A DNA stretch of 41,156 nt from the NCBI GenBank assembly GCA_937914785.1, contig CALGIV010000079.1, forward strand, positions 1 through 41,156. Direction: 5' to 3'. Every line of letters starts with the position of its first letter. The stretch's first letter is position 1. A model generated the notes under the pieces. The model made no database searches. It worked only from the letters and a program-made list of their open reading frames with translations, and was not told the DNA's origin. This stretch comes from an uncultured Eubacteriaceae bacterium. Its GTDB lineage: Bacteria; Bacillota; Clostridia; Eubacteriales; UBA1433. The translations under genes and the position numbers were made by a program. Below, one piece after another: positions 16,204 to 24,211 of this stretch.

Positions 16204-16740
16204 CTACTTCCCTGTTTTACCTTCTTTACGACGGACGTATTCGCCGACGTAACGAATGCCTTTGCCCTTATAGGGTTCGGGTGGTCTTTTTTCTCTGATC
16301 ACCGCTGCATAAGCGCCGACCTGCTGTTTGTCGATTCCGGAAACGATGATTTTGTTGTTGCCTTCCATCGCCGTCTCAATGCCTGCAGGGTCCTCCATCT
16401 CGACAGGATGAGAATACCCCAAATTTAATACAAGCTTCTTGCCCTGCTTTTGAGCTCTGTAGCCGACGCCGACGATGTCCAGTTCTTTTTTAAACCCTTC
16501 GCTCACCCCGGTTACCATATTGGCCAAAAGCATTCTGCTCAAACCGTGCAGCTCGCGCAACTCTTTCTCATCGTTATCGCGCGTAACTGTAATTACATTA
16601 TCATTCTGCTCGATATTAATTCCTTTAAAAAATGTCTGGCTCAGTTCCCCTTTCGGGCCCTTTACTTTTACACCAAGACCATTTTTCTCAACCGTGACGC
16701 CGGAAGGAACAGTAATCGGCATTTTACCTACTCTTGACAT
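16204..16740 (-). CDS. rplF: 50S ribosomal protein L6
   Basis: 178 residues, two repeated L6 domains. It starts MSRVGKMPITVPSGVTVEKNG, with VKGPKGELSQTF in domain one and the C-terminal signature PEPYKGKGIRYVGEYVRRKEGKTGK. It contacts the sarcin-ricin region near the factor-binding site of the 50S subunit. Confidence 0.98.
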   Translation of the reverse strand: MSRVGKMPITVPSGVTVEKNGLGVKVKGPKGELSQTFFKGINIEQNDNVITVTRDNDEKELRELHGLSRMLLANMVTGVSEGFKKELDIVGVGYRAQKQGKKLVLNLGYSHPVEMEDPAGIETAMEGNNKIIVSGIDKQQVGAYAAVIREKRPPEPYKGKGIRYVGEYVRRKEGKTGK

Positions 16741-16761
16741 AGCGCTGTTTCCTCCTTCGCC

Positions 16762-17160
16762 TTACCACACATAGCAAATCACTTCACCGCCAACGCCGTT
16801 TCTGCGCGCCGCCTTGTCGGTCAAGATGCCATTTGATGTTGAAATAATCGCAATCCCCAGCCCGTTTAACACGCGCGGAAGTTCATCCTTGCCTGCATAA
16901 ATTCTCAGCCCGGGTTTTGATATTCTCTTTATACCACTGATAACCTTTTGTTTGTTATCGAGATATTTTAACGTGATTTTCATAATGCCCTGTTTGTCGT
17001 CGTCAATGACTTCAAAAGACTTCACATAGCCTTCTTCCACAAGGATTCCGGCGATTGCTTTTTTGATATTTGACGACGGAATTTCAACGGTTTTATGCCC
17101 TGCGTTATTCGCATTTCTGATTCTGGTTAACATATCTGCGATCGGGTCAGTCATTACCAT
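16762..17160 (-). CDS. rpsH: 30S ribosomal protein S8
   Basis: 132 residues. It begins MVMTDPIADMLTRIRNANNAGH and ends with GIAIISTSNGILTDKAARRNGVGGEVICYVW, the S8 C-terminal signature. The start at 17160 is preferred to the ATG two codons later because it is better spaced from AAGGGGG. In E. coli S8 represses the spc operon; no matching target is obvious here. Confidence 0.97.
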   Translation of the reverse strand: MVMTDPIADMLTRIRNANNAGHKTVEIPSSNIKKAIAGILVEEGYVKSFEVIDDDKQGIMKITLKYLDNKQKVISGIKRISKPGLRIYAGKDELPRVLNGLGIAIISTSNGILTDKAARRNGVGGEVICYVW

Positions 17161-17184
17161 TTTTCACTTGCCCCCTTTTCGTAT

Positions 17185-17370
17185 TTACCAACTGGCTTTC
17201 TTCACGCCGGGTATTTCACCTTTGTAAGCCATTTCTCTGAAGCATATTCTGCATATGCCATATTTTCTCAAATAAGCATGAGGTCTGCCGCAACGTCTAC
17301 AACGTGTATATGCCCTCGTAGAATATTTCGGTTCTCTCTGCTGTTTCAACTTCATTGCTTTTTTTGCCAC
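17185..17370 (-). CDS. rpsZ: 30S ribosomal protein S14, type Z (zinc form)
   Basis: 61 residues, the short S14. Cys24, Cys27, Cys40 and Cys43 make the zinc site. It ends REMAYKGEIPGVKKASW, the type Z signature. It is in the 30S head. In several Firmicutes a longer zinc-free paralogue replaces it in zinc starvation; none is in this window. Confidence 0.97.
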   Translation of the reverse strand: MAKKAMKLKQQREPKYSTRAYTRCRRCGRPHAYLRKYGICRICFREMAYKGEIPGVKKASW

Positions 17371-17384
17371 AGCTTCACTCTCCT

Positions 17385-17924
17385 TTATTTACTGAACGGC
17401 ATACCCAAAAGCTTGAGTAACTCGTAGGATTCTTTATCAGTTTTCGCTGTCGTCACAAAGATGATGTCCATACCTCTGAGTTTTTCGATCTCGTCGTAAT
17501 TGATTTCCGGAAAAATCAGCTGTTCTTTCACACCCATCGTGTAGTTCCCTCTGCCGTCAAACGAATTCGCATTCGTTCCGCGGAAGTCTCGAACGCGCGG
17601 CAGTGCAACATTGAACAACTTGTCGACAAACTCATACATCTTATCGCTTCTCAGCGTTACTTTCGCGCCAATCGTCATACCTTTGCGAAGCTTAAAGTTG
17701 GAAACCGACTTTTTCGCCTGCAAAATAATCGGTCTTTGTCCCGTGATTCTGCCGAGCTCGGCTGCCGCGGCTTCCATTTGCTTCGGATTATCTTTACAAT
17801 CACCAAAACGCATGTTAATGACTATTTTTTCCAGTTTTGGCACCTGCATAATGTTTCCATAGGAAAACTCCGACATTAACGCAGGAACAGTTTCATTTTG
17901 ATATTTTTCTTTTAATCGCACCAT
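17385..17924 (-). CDS. rplE: 50S ribosomal protein L5
   Basis: 179 residues. It starts LKEKYQNETVPALMSEFSYGNIMQVPKLEKIVINM and contains RPIILQAKKSVSNFKLRKGMTIGAKVTLR and the C-terminal DIIFVTTAKTDKESYELLKLLGMPF. It is a 5S rRNA binder in the central protuberance that contacts P-site tRNA. Confidence 0.98.
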   Translation of the reverse strand: MVRLKEKYQNETVPALMSEFSYGNIMQVPKLEKIVINMRFGDCKDNPKQMEAAAAELGRITGQRPIILQAKKSVSNFKLRKGMTIGAKVTLRSDKMYEFVDKLFNVALPRVRDFRGTNANSFDGRGNYTMGVKEQLIFPEINYDEIEKLRGMDIIFVTTAKTDKESYELLKLLGMPFSK

Positions 17925-17941
17925 TTCTTCTACCTCCTACG

Positions 17942-18268
17942 TTATTTGTCGAGCGTCTCGCCGCACTTTACACACACTCTTACTTTCTGCTCGTTGGCAA
18001 GTACCTGCGAAGAAGTCCGCACCCCTTTTTTGCACTTCGGGCAATAAAGCAATACGTTTGATATGTGAATTGCCCCTTCCTGCTTGATGATACCACTTTG
18101 CTGGCCTTCCTTCGTCGCACGCATGTGCTTCGTCCGAACGTTGACACCCTCTACGATAACGCGTTCCGTTTTCGGATACGCTTTTAAAATCTTTCCACTC
18201 TTTCCCTTGTCTTTGCCCGCGATAACAACAACATTGTCATCCTTTTTTACATGAAGTCTCTTTTGCAT
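17942..18268 (-). CDS. rplX: 50S ribosomal protein L24 with C-terminal zinc-ribbon cysteines
   Basis: 108 residues. The KOW domain reads KKDDNVVVIAGKDKGKSGKILKAYPKTERVIVEGVN. After it come two CxxC pairs, Cys76/Cys79 and Cys99/Cys102, which form a probable zinc ribbon; E. coli and B. subtilis L24 lack these cysteines. L24 nucleates 50S assembly. Zinc binding is inferred from the motif. Confidence 0.96.
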   Translation of the reverse strand: MQKRLHVKKDDNVVVIAGKDKGKSGKILKAYPKTERVIVEGVNVRTKHMRATKEGQQSGIIKQEGAIHISNVLLYCPKCKKGVRTSSQVLANEQKVRVCVKCGETLDK

Positions 18269-18282
18269 CTTCTTCTACCTCC

Positions 18283-18651
18283 TTATAACACTTCAGGAGC
18301 CAGAGATACGATCTTCATAAATTTCTTTTCTCTCAACTCTCTCGCCACTGGGCCGAAAATACGCGTTCCCCTCGGCTGCATGTCTTCTTTTATGATCACC
18401 GCCGCGTTCTGGTCAAACTTGATATGACTGCCGTCCGGACGACTCACTCCGCGCTTGGTTCGCACGACGACCGCTCTGACGATCTCGCCTTTCTTGACCA
18501 CTCCACCCGGCGCAGCGCTCTTTACCGTCGCGACGATCACGTCGCCAACATTTGCATATTTCCTTCTCGAACCGCCTAAAACACGGATACACAAAATCTC
18601 TTTTGCGCCCGTATTGTCAGCGATTTTGAGTCTGCTCTCCTGTTGAATCAT
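18283..18651 (-). CDS. rplN: 50S ribosomal protein L14
   Basis: 122 residues. It begins MIQQESRLKIADNTGAKEILCIRVLGG and contains GEIVRAVVVRTKRGVSRPDGSHIKFDQNAAVII and RIFGPVARELREKKFMKIVSLAPEVL. L14 binds 23S rRNA at the subunit interface and is the docking site of RsfS. It is in the conserved rpsQ-rplN-rplX order. Confidence 0.98.
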   Translation of the reverse strand: MIQQESRLKIADNTGAKEILCIRVLGGSRRKYANVGDVIVATVKSAAPGGVVKKGEIVRAVVVRTKRGVSRPDGSHIKFDQNAAVIIKEDMQPRGTRIFGPVARELREKKFMKIVSLAPEVL

Positions 18652-18680
18652 TTTATTTTTCCTCCTCGGCGCAAAATGCC

Positions 18681-18941
18681 TTATTTCGCTTTTTCGACGA
18701 TTTCAAACAACCGCCAGTGCTTATCTTTGCTTAAAGGCCTGGTTTCCATTATTTTAACGGTATCGCCAATGCCGCACTCATTCTTTTCATCATGTGCCTT
18801 GAATTTCTTCGTGCTCTTCACTTGTTTTTTATAAACAGGGTGCTTCGCAGTCGTCGATACGGCAACAACGATGGTCTTATCCATTTTGTCAGATACGACT
18901 TTACCGACTCTGACTTTACGATAACCTCTAACTGTATCCAT
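18681..18941 (-). CDS. rpsQ: 30S ribosomal protein S17
   Basis: 86 residues, an OB fold. It has RKVRVGKVVSDKMDKTIVVAVSTTAKHPVYKKQVKSTKKFKAHDEKNECGIGDTVKIMETRPLSKDKHWRL in continuous order, the standard S17 pattern. It is a primary 16S rRNA binder. Confidence 0.97.
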   Translation of the reverse strand: MDTVRGYRKVRVGKVVSDKMDKTIVVAVSTTAKHPVYKKQVKSTKKFKAHDEKNECGIGDTVKIMETRPLSKDKHWRLFEIVEKAK

Positions 18942-18960
18942 TGCTTATCTCCTCCTGTCC

Positions 18961-19164
18961 TTAAGCATCCATCGCCTTCAGCTCTCGCTGGCGCATTATT
19001 GTCTTTACCCGTGCGTAGTCACGTTTTACTTCGCGGATTCTAAGTGCGTTTTCCAACTGCCCTGTGGAATGCTGAAAACGCAAGTTAAACAGCTCCGCTT
19101 TTAAATTTATCAATTGTTCGCTTAATTCCAAATCAGTCATTTCTCTGATATCTTTTGCTTTCAT
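18961..19164 (-). CDS. rpmC: 50S ribosomal protein L29
   Basis: 67 residues, a two-helix protein. It starts MKAKDIREMTDLELSEQL and contains LFNLRFQHSTGQLENALRIREVKRDYARVKTI, the L29 signature. The ATG overlaps the rplP stop by one base (TAATG). L29 is at the peptide exit site. Confidence 0.97.
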   Translation of the reverse strand: MKAKDIREMTDLELSEQLINLKAELFNLRFQHSTGQLENALRIREVKRDYARVKTIMRQRELKAMDA

Positions 19165-19595
19165 TACACTTCACCACCCGCTTCAGATTCTGCTCTGGTT
19201 ATGAATTTTGTTTTAATCGGCAGTTTGTGTCTTGCGAGTCTCATCGCTTCACGCGCAGTTTCCGTATCGACACCGGCAAGCTCAAACATCACTCTGCCGG
19301 GCTTTACAACGGCAACCCAGTATTCGGGAGAACCTTTACCGGAACCCATACGCGTCTCGGCAGGCTTTTTCGTCACGGACTTATCCGGGAAAATCTTAAT
19401 CCATACCTTACCGCCTCTTTTCATATATCTCGTCATAGCGATACGGGCCGCTTCTATCTGATTGGACGTAATCCAACCGGGCTCCATCGCAACAATTGCA
19501 TAATCGCCGTAAGTGATCTTATTGCCGCGCGTCGCCTTACCCGTCATTCTGCCTCTATGCACTTTTCTGTATTTCACCCTTTTAGGCATTAACAT
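19164..19595 (-). CDS. rplP: 50S ribosomal protein L16
   Basis: 143 residues. It contains MPKRVKYRKVHRGRMTGKATRGN near the N-terminus, IEAARIAMTRYMKRGGKVWIKIFPDK, and GSGKGSPEYWVAVVKPGRVMFE. L16 helps place A-site tRNA. The ATG at 19595 is taken because GGAGG lies eight bases before it; the ATG two codons later is possible. Confidence 0.98.
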   Translation of the reverse strand: MLMPKRVKYRKVHRGRMTGKATRGNKITYGDYAIVAMEPGWITSNQIEAARIAMTRYMKRGGKVWIKIFPDKSVTKKPAETRMGSGKGSPEYWVAVVKPGRVMFELAGVDTETAREAMRLARHKLPIKTKFITRAESEAGGEV

Positions 19596-19629
19596 TTCGG
19601 TATCCTCCTATAAATCTCTCTGCGATCAA

Positions 19630-20277
19630 CTACTTGCTTTCGTCTCTCGGACCGATTACTTCGCCTTTGTTAATCCAAACTTTGACGCCGATCTTACCAT
19701 ACGTCGTGTCTGCTTCCGCGAAGCCGTAGTCGATGTCGGCGCGCAACGTCTGCAACGGCACATTGCCTTCACTGTAGCGCTCCGAACGCGCGATGTCCGC
19801 ACCGTTCAATCTGCCCGCTACATTCGTCTTGATGCCTTCCGCACCGCCTCTGATCGCTCTGCCGATTGCCTGCTTCATCGCCCTTCGATAAGAAATCCTG
19901 CGTTCAATCTGTTGTGCAATGCTTTCTGCGACCAACTGTGCGTCGCAATCGACATTTTTCACTTCCATGATGTTCATAATGATCTCTTTACCGGTCATTT
20001 CCTGCAATTGCTTCTTCAGTTTATCGATGCTTTCGCCATTTTTGCCGATAATCATGCCGGGTTTGGCCGTATGGATAAAAATCCTTACACGTCCGGCAAA
20101 GCGCTCGATTTCGATGCGGGAAATTCCCGCTTTATATTGTGTTTTTTTGATATATTTTCTAATTTTGTCGTCTTCAATCAGCAGATCTGCAAAATCTCTG
20201 TCTCTTGCATACCATCTGGCATTCCAGTCTTTAATAACGCCTACTCTGAGTCCGTGCGGATTAACCTTTTGTCCCAT
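19630..20277 (-). CDS. rpsC: 30S ribosomal protein S3
   Basis: 215 residues. It starts MGQKVNPHGLRVGVIKDWNARWYA. The KH domain has the GxxG loop GKNG at 78-81 within KPGMIIGKNGESIDKL. The C-terminal domain has AIGRAIRGGAEGIKTNVAGRLNGADIARSE. S3 lines the mRNA entry channel. Confidence 0.98.
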   Translation of the reverse strand: MGQKVNPHGLRVGVIKDWNARWYARDRDFADLLIEDDKIRKYIKKTQYKAGISRIEIERFAGRVRIFIHTAKPGMIIGKNGESIDKLKKQLQEMTGKEIIMNIMEVKNVDCDAQLVAESIAQQIERRISYRRAMKQAIGRAIRGGAEGIKTNVAGRLNGADIARSERYSEGNVPLQTLRADIDYGFAEADTTYGKIGVKVWINKGEVIGPRDESK

Positions 20278-20291
20278 TTAATTTCCTCCAA

Positions 20292-20630
20292 CTATTCTTT
20301 CTCTTTCAGCACGACAGTAATGTGTGATGTTCTGTGTACCAATGGATTTGCCCTGCCCCTGCTGCCGGCCTTATAGCGGCGCATCATCGTGCCCTGATTA
20401 GCCGACACCTGATATACAAATAAATTATCCGAATTCAAGTTATGATTATTTTCAGCATTTGCAGCTGCTGAATCCACTACTTTCTTCACCATCTTCGCGG
20501 CTTTGTTGTTTCTCGTAAATGTCAGAATATTCTGTGCATCCTTTAAGTCTTTGCCACGAATCAAGTCCACGACCCTCTTTGCTTTACTAGGCGAAATTCT
20601 CACATATTTTGCGGTTGCTCTTGCTTCCAT
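20292..20630 (-). CDS. rplV: 50S ribosomal protein L22
   Basis: 112 residues. It begins MEARATAKYVRISPSKAKRVVDLIRGK and has the extended hairpin that reaches the exit tunnel, ending with PLVHRTSHITVVLKEKE. The tunnel-loop signature MMRRYKAGSRGRANP is intact. Confidence 0.98.
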   Translation of the reverse strand: MEARATAKYVRISPSKAKRVVDLIRGKDLKDAQNILTFTRNNKAAKMVKKVVDSAAANAENNHNLNSDNLFVYQVSANQGTMMRRYKAGSRGRANPLVHRTSHITVVLKEKE

Positions 20631-20653
20631 ATTACTTATAATTCCCCTTTCAC

Positions 20654-20932
20654 CTATTTCATCTTCGTCTTTCTGTCGCCGGCATGGCCGCGGAAAGTTC
20701 GCGTTGGAGAAAACTCTCCAAGCTTATGTCCTACCATATCTTCTGTTATATATATGGGAACGTGCCTTCTGCCATCATGCACTGCGATCGTATGGCCTAC
20801 CATCTGCGGAAAGATCGTCGAGTTACGCGACCAGGTCTTCAAGACGTTTTTCTTGCCTGATTCGTTCATCTCTCCTACTCTTTTCAAAAGCTTCGCATCG
20901 ACGTACGGGCCCTTTTTCATGCTTCTGCTCAT
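20654..20932 (-). CDS. rpsS: 30S ribosomal protein S19
   Basis: 92 residues. It begins MSRSMKKGPYVDAKLLKRV and has TWSRNSTIFPQMVGHTIAVHDGRRHVPIYI and GHKLGEFSPTRTFRGH, the standard S19 markers. It is in the 30S head next to S13. Confidence 0.98.
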   Translation of the reverse strand: MSRSMKKGPYVDAKLLKRVGEMNESGKKNVLKTWSRNSTIFPQMVGHTIAVHDGRRHVPIYITEDMVGHKLGEFSPTRTFRGHAGDRKTKMK

Positions 20933-20955
20933 ATTTTATCTCCTCTGCTCCCTTC

Positions 20956-21789
20956 CTACTTCTTGTGCCTTCTTCTGACGATATACTTATCCGAGGGTTT
21001 GTTTTTCTTCCTCGTCTTATACCCCAGCGTCGGTTTACCCCAGGGAGTGACAGGCGCCGGACGCCCAATCGGTGATTTGCCTTCCCCACCGCCGTGCGGA
21101 TGATCCACTGGGTTCATTACGACCCCGCGCACCCCGGGACGAATGCCCATATGCCTGCTTCTGCCGGCTTTACCGATTCTGATATTTTCAACATCCAGGT
21201 TCCCTACCTGACCGATCGTCGCGCGGCATTCTTTGCGTACGAGGCGAACTTCTCCGCTCGGCAGGCGCAACGTCGCATATTGGCCTTCTTTCGCCATTAA
21301 CTGCGCAAACGTTCCTGCTGAGCGCACCATCTGCGCACCTTTTCCGCTCTTCATCTCGACGTTGTGCACGACTGTACCGACCGGAATATTTTCCAGCGGC
21401 AGCGCATTGCCTACTTTGATGTCGGCATTTACGCCCGATTCCACCTTGTCGCCCACTTTCAATCCGTTCGGCGCCAGGATGTATCTTTTCTCACCATCCG
21501 CATAAAACAACAATGCGATGTTGGCGCTTCGGTTCGGGTCGTATTCAATCGCCTTTACCGTTGCCGGAATCCCGTCTTTATTTCTTTTAAAATCAATGAT
21601 CCTGTATTTTCTTTTTTCGCCGCCGCCCTGATGTCTTACCGTAATACGGCCATATACGTTTCGACCGCCTTTTTTGCTCAGACTTGTCGTCAGCGCTTTT
21701 TCCGGCGTCGTCTTCGTGATCTCTTCAAACGTAGACACTGTCATATTTCTTCTGCCCGGCGAGGTCGGCTTATATTTTTTAACACCCAT
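20956..21789 (-). CDS. rplB: 50S ribosomal protein L2
   Basis: 277 residues. It starts MGVKKYKPTSPGRRNMTV and contains GGRNVYGRITVRHQGGGEKRKYRIIDFKR. The conserved C-terminal signature VVMNPVDHPHGGGEGK carries the histidine near the peptidyl-transferase centre, and the tail is RRRHKK. It is a core 23S binder needed for peptide bond formation. Confidence 0.98.
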   Translation of the reverse strand: MGVKKYKPTSPGRRNMTVSTFEEITKTTPEKALTTSLSKKGGRNVYGRITVRHQGGGEKRKYRIIDFKRNKDGIPATVKAIEYDPNRSANIALLFYADGEKRYILAPNGLKVGDKVESGVNADIKVGNALPLENIPVGTVVHNVEMKSGKGAQMVRSAGTFAQLMAKEGQYATLRLPSGEVRLVRKECRATIGQVGNLDVENIRIGKAGRSRHMGIRPGVRGVVMNPVDHPHGGGEGKSPIGRPAPVTPWGKPTLGYKTRKKNKPSDKYIVRRRHKK

Positions 21790-21820
21790 CGTCTTCTACC
21801 TCCATTTATCCTGCACAACC

Positions 21821-22108
21821 CTACATGTTTTCAAAGAGCTTGATTTCTTTGCTGTCCGGCTTCAGTTTTACGATGGCCTTTTTCCAGCTTGCTCTTCTGC
21901 CTTGCGTACGGCCCAGTCTTTTGAGTTTCCCCTGCATATTCATCACGCTCACCTTGTCTACCTTCACATCAAAGATCGCCTCAACAGCATCTTTGATCTG
22001 ATACTTGTTCGCGTTTTTGTCTACTTTAAACGTGTACTTCTTTTCTTCAGACTGTTCCATCGTTCTTTCCGTAATAAGCGGTTTAATAACAATATCGTGA
22101 GGATTCAT
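21821..22108 (-). CDS. rplW: 50S ribosomal protein L23
   Basis: 95 residues from the ATG at 22108. It starts MNPHDIVIKPLITERTMEQ and contains YTFKVDKNANKYQIKDAVEAIFDVKVDKV, then GRTQGRRASWKKAIV. The ATG overlaps the rplD stop by one base (TAATG); a TTG two codons upstream is a weaker start. L23 docks trigger factor and SRP at the exit tunnel. Confidence 0.97.
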   Translation of the reverse strand: MNPHDIVIKPLITERTMEQSEEKKYTFKVDKNANKYQIKDAVEAIFDVKVDKVSVMNMQGKLKRLGRTQGRRASWKKAIVKLKPDSKEIKLFENM

Positions 22109-22728
22109 TAACAATACACCTCCTCAATTTCCTTCAACGAATCTTTCGTCAGAATTAAATAATCATATTTTAACATATCGTATGTGTTCAGCGTATTCAC
22201 CAGAGAAGTGGCCACTTTGGGGATATTGTTCGCAGACTTGACCACATTTGTATCCTTCTCGTCCAACACGATCAACGCTTTCGGCGCATTCAACGCTTTC
22301 AGCGCTGCGACCATCTCCTTCGTCTTCGGCTCCGTAAAATCAAATTTGTCGACAACAATCAGTTCCTTGTCGTTATATTTTGCGGAAAACACACTCTTCA
22401 TTGCAAGTCTTCTCATCTTCTTGTTCACACTTTGAGAATAGTCCCTCGGCTTTGGCGCAAAGATCACGCCACCGCCTGTAAACAACGGATTGCGCAGCGA
22501 ACCGGTGCGCGCACGTCCCGTCCCCTTTTGCCTCCAGGGTTTTCTGCCGCCACCGCGCACTTCACTTCTCGTTTTGGTCGATTGCGTTCCCTGACGCTTG
22601 TTCGCCAGCTGCGCGACAACAACCTGATGCACAACGGCTTCATTGGGCTCAATGCCAAATATATCGTCTTTTAACGAGACTTCCTCAACTTTTTCACCTT
22701 TAATATTCAATACATCTATTTTAGGCAT
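22108..22728 (-). CDS. rplD: 50S ribosomal protein L4
   Basis: 206 residues. The tunnel-loop region reads RQGTQSTKTRSEVRGGGRKPWRQKGTGRARTGS followed by PLFTGGGVIFAPKPRDYS. In E. coli L4 also represses the S10 operon through its leader; whether that applies to the structured leader upstream of rpsJ here is unknown. Confidence 0.98.
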   Translation of the reverse strand: MPKIDVLNIKGEKVEEVSLKDDIFGIEPNEAVVHQVVVAQLANKRQGTQSTKTRSEVRGGGRKPWRQKGTGRARTGSLRNPLFTGGGVIFAPKPRDYSQSVNKKMRRLAMKSVFSAKYNDKELIVVDKFDFTEPKTKEMVAALKALNAPKALIVLDEKDTNVVKSANNIPKVATSLVNTLNTYDMLKYDYLILTKDSLKEIEEVYC

Positions 22729-22767
22729 TTGTTATTCTCCTTCCTGTCTGCTCTTTCAATGCAGCGC

Positions 22768-23391
22768 TTACTTCACAGTCTGTCTGATCATTACCACGCT
22801 GCCGCGGCTTCCCGGAACTGCACCCTTTACGAGCATTACATTCATCTCTTCATCCACTCTGATAACTTCAAGATTCTGCACTGTCGAGCGCACGTTACCC
22901 ATTTGTCCCGGAAGTTTTTTACCTTTGCGCACCCTCGCCGGCGTCGCAGCCGCGCTCATCGCACCGGCACCGCGATGATATTTGGAACCGTGCGACATCG
23001 GGCCGCGGCCAAAGCCATGCCGTTTGATCGCACCCTGAAAGCCCTTTCCCTTGCTCGTGCCGGTAATATCGACTTTATCTCCAGTCTCAAAGATGCCGAC
23101 TTTCACTTCGTCACCGAGGTTATATTCCGACGCATCTTCAAATTTCGCTTCCTTGATAATCCTCTTCGGCTCTACGCCCGCTTTGTCATAATGACCTTTC
23201 TGCGGCTTGTTTACATTCTTTTTCTTGTCTTCATAAGCCAGCTGTACCGCTTCATACCCATCGTTTTCAACCGTTTTAACTTGAACGACAGAACACGGTC
23301 CGGCTTTTATTACGGTAACGGGCACCATCGTGCCGTCTTCATTAAATACCTGGGTCATCCCCAATTTGGTTCCGATAATTGCCTTTTTCAT
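22768..23391 (-). CDS. rplC: 50S ribosomal protein L3
   Basis: 207 residues from the ATG at 23391 (MKKAIIGTKLGMTQVF), which follows AGGAGG; an upstream in-frame ATG lies in the intergenic gap and has no family support. Further marks are GTSKGKGFQGAIKRHGF and GPMSHGSKYHRGAGAMSA, the loop that reaches the peptidyl-transferase centre. Confidence 0.98.
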   Translation of the reverse strand: MKKAIIGTKLGMTQVFNEDGTMVPVTVIKAGPCSVVQVKTVENDGYEAVQLAYEDKKKNVNKPQKGHYDKAGVEPKRIIKEAKFEDASEYNLGDEVKVGIFETGDKVDITGTSKGKGFQGAIKRHGFGRGPMSHGSKYHRGAGAMSAAATPARVRKGKKLPGQMGNVRSTVQNLEVIRVDEEMNVMLVKGAVPGSRGSVVMIRQTVK

Positions 23392-23439
23392 TCTTTTCTT
23401 TTCCTCCTGCTTAGCGGATTGCCCATCCGGCAATCATAA

Positions 23440-23748
23440 TTACAGTTTGACTTCAATGTCTACGCCTGCCGGCAAATCCAGTTTCATCAACGCGTCAACT
23501 GTCTTTTGCGTCGGATTCAAAATATCGATCAGACGCTTGTGCGTCCTTACTTCGAATTGCTCTCTGGAATCTTTATACTTGTGCACCGCGCGCAAAATCG
23601 TAACTACTTCGCGTTCTGTCGGTAGCGGGATCGGCCCCGATACTTCTGCATTCGTTCTCTTTGCCGTCTCAACGATCTTCTTTGCCGATTGATCGATGAG
23701 CATGTGGTCGTAGGCTTTCAGCCTGATTCTGATTTTCTGTGCTGCCAT
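23440..23748 (-). CDS. rpsJ: 30S ribosomal protein S10
   Basis: 102 residues. It begins MAAQKIRIRLKAYDHMLID, with AEVSGPIPLPTEREVVTILRAVHKYKDSREQFEVRTHKRLIDI. S10 also binds NusB in antitermination. It is the first gene of the cluster, preceded by AGGAGG, a leader of about 190 bases and a promoter. The str operon genes that often precede it are absent here. Confidence 0.98.
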   Translation of the reverse strand: MAAQKIRIRLKAYDHMLIDQSAKKIVETAKRTNAEVSGPIPLPTEREVVTILRAVHKYKDSREQFEVRTHKRLIDILNPTQKTVDALMKLDLPAGVDIEVKL

Positions 23749-23885
23749 TCTTTTTCCTCCTAAAAAACCATTTTCGTTTTTCGGAGCGACTCACCTGTAC
23801 GCACCCGGGTGTTCACCGGCGTTTTTTTTATAAACTCTCTCGTACAGATATTTCGTTCGCCCGATTCCTTTTGCGGACATACTCC

Positions 23886-23919
23886 GCGGAAACTACCCAC
23901 CGAAGTGGCAACCTTCCGC
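23886..23919 (-). promoter_or_regulatory. Structured leader hairpin upstream of rpsJ
   Basis: In the transcript GCGGAA pairs with TTCCGC around an inner CCAC-TTCG-GTGG stem with a UUCG-type tetraloop. It is part of a long untranslated leader ending in a CACCCGGGTG palindrome (near 23803-23812). Position suggests ribosomal-protein feedback control; the ligand is unknown. Confidence 0.5.
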
Positions 23920-23946
23920 ATCTTCGCATAAATTCACAGCTTATAA

Positions 23947-23975
23947 AGCATATAACACTTTTTTTTAAATTGCAA
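23947..23975 (-). promoter_or_regulatory. Sigma-A promoter of the S10 cluster
   Basis: On the minus strand TTGCAA (23970-23975), 17 bases and TATGCT (23947-23952) lie about 200 bases before rpsJ. Runs of A just upstream (to about 24005) look like an UP element, fitting a strong ribosomal promoter. Confidence 0.65.
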
Positions 23976-24175
23976 GTTTTTTTTCATTTTTTTTCAAAAT
24001 TTTTATTGAATGTGGCATAAAGTGAATTTACTTAAACCACTTCAACGTGAAATCAAAGAAGAAGTATATCACACACCCTCTTTCGGGACATCTGAAACAA
24101 TTTGCCGAAACCCGCATAATAACTTTCACAGCATCCCGCAAACCTGTGCTATCTCCAACAGAACGCTTCTTTTTC

Positions 24176-24204
24176 TTGACATCCTTTCAAAACATTGCTA
24201 TATC
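24176..24204 (+). promoter_or_regulatory. Promoter-like sequence directed antisense into the glycosyltransferase gene
   Basis: A perfect TTGACA (24176-24181), 17 bases and TATATC (24199-24204) on the plus strand. The predicted start falls at about 24212, at the very 3' end of the minus-strand gene, with no plus-strand gene downstream. Confidence 0.35.
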
Positions 24205-24211
24205 ATCAAAA

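Larger units (their letters stand above)
23749..24211. other. 463-base upstream region of the S10 cluster
   Basis: It contains the rpsJ leader (23749 to about 23940), the rpsJ promoter, A-tracts upstream of it that resemble an UP element (about 23976-24005), and an opposite-strand promoter-like sequence at 24176-24204. I see no ORF of substance and no clear terminator for the gene at 24212-25450. Confidence 0.6.
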
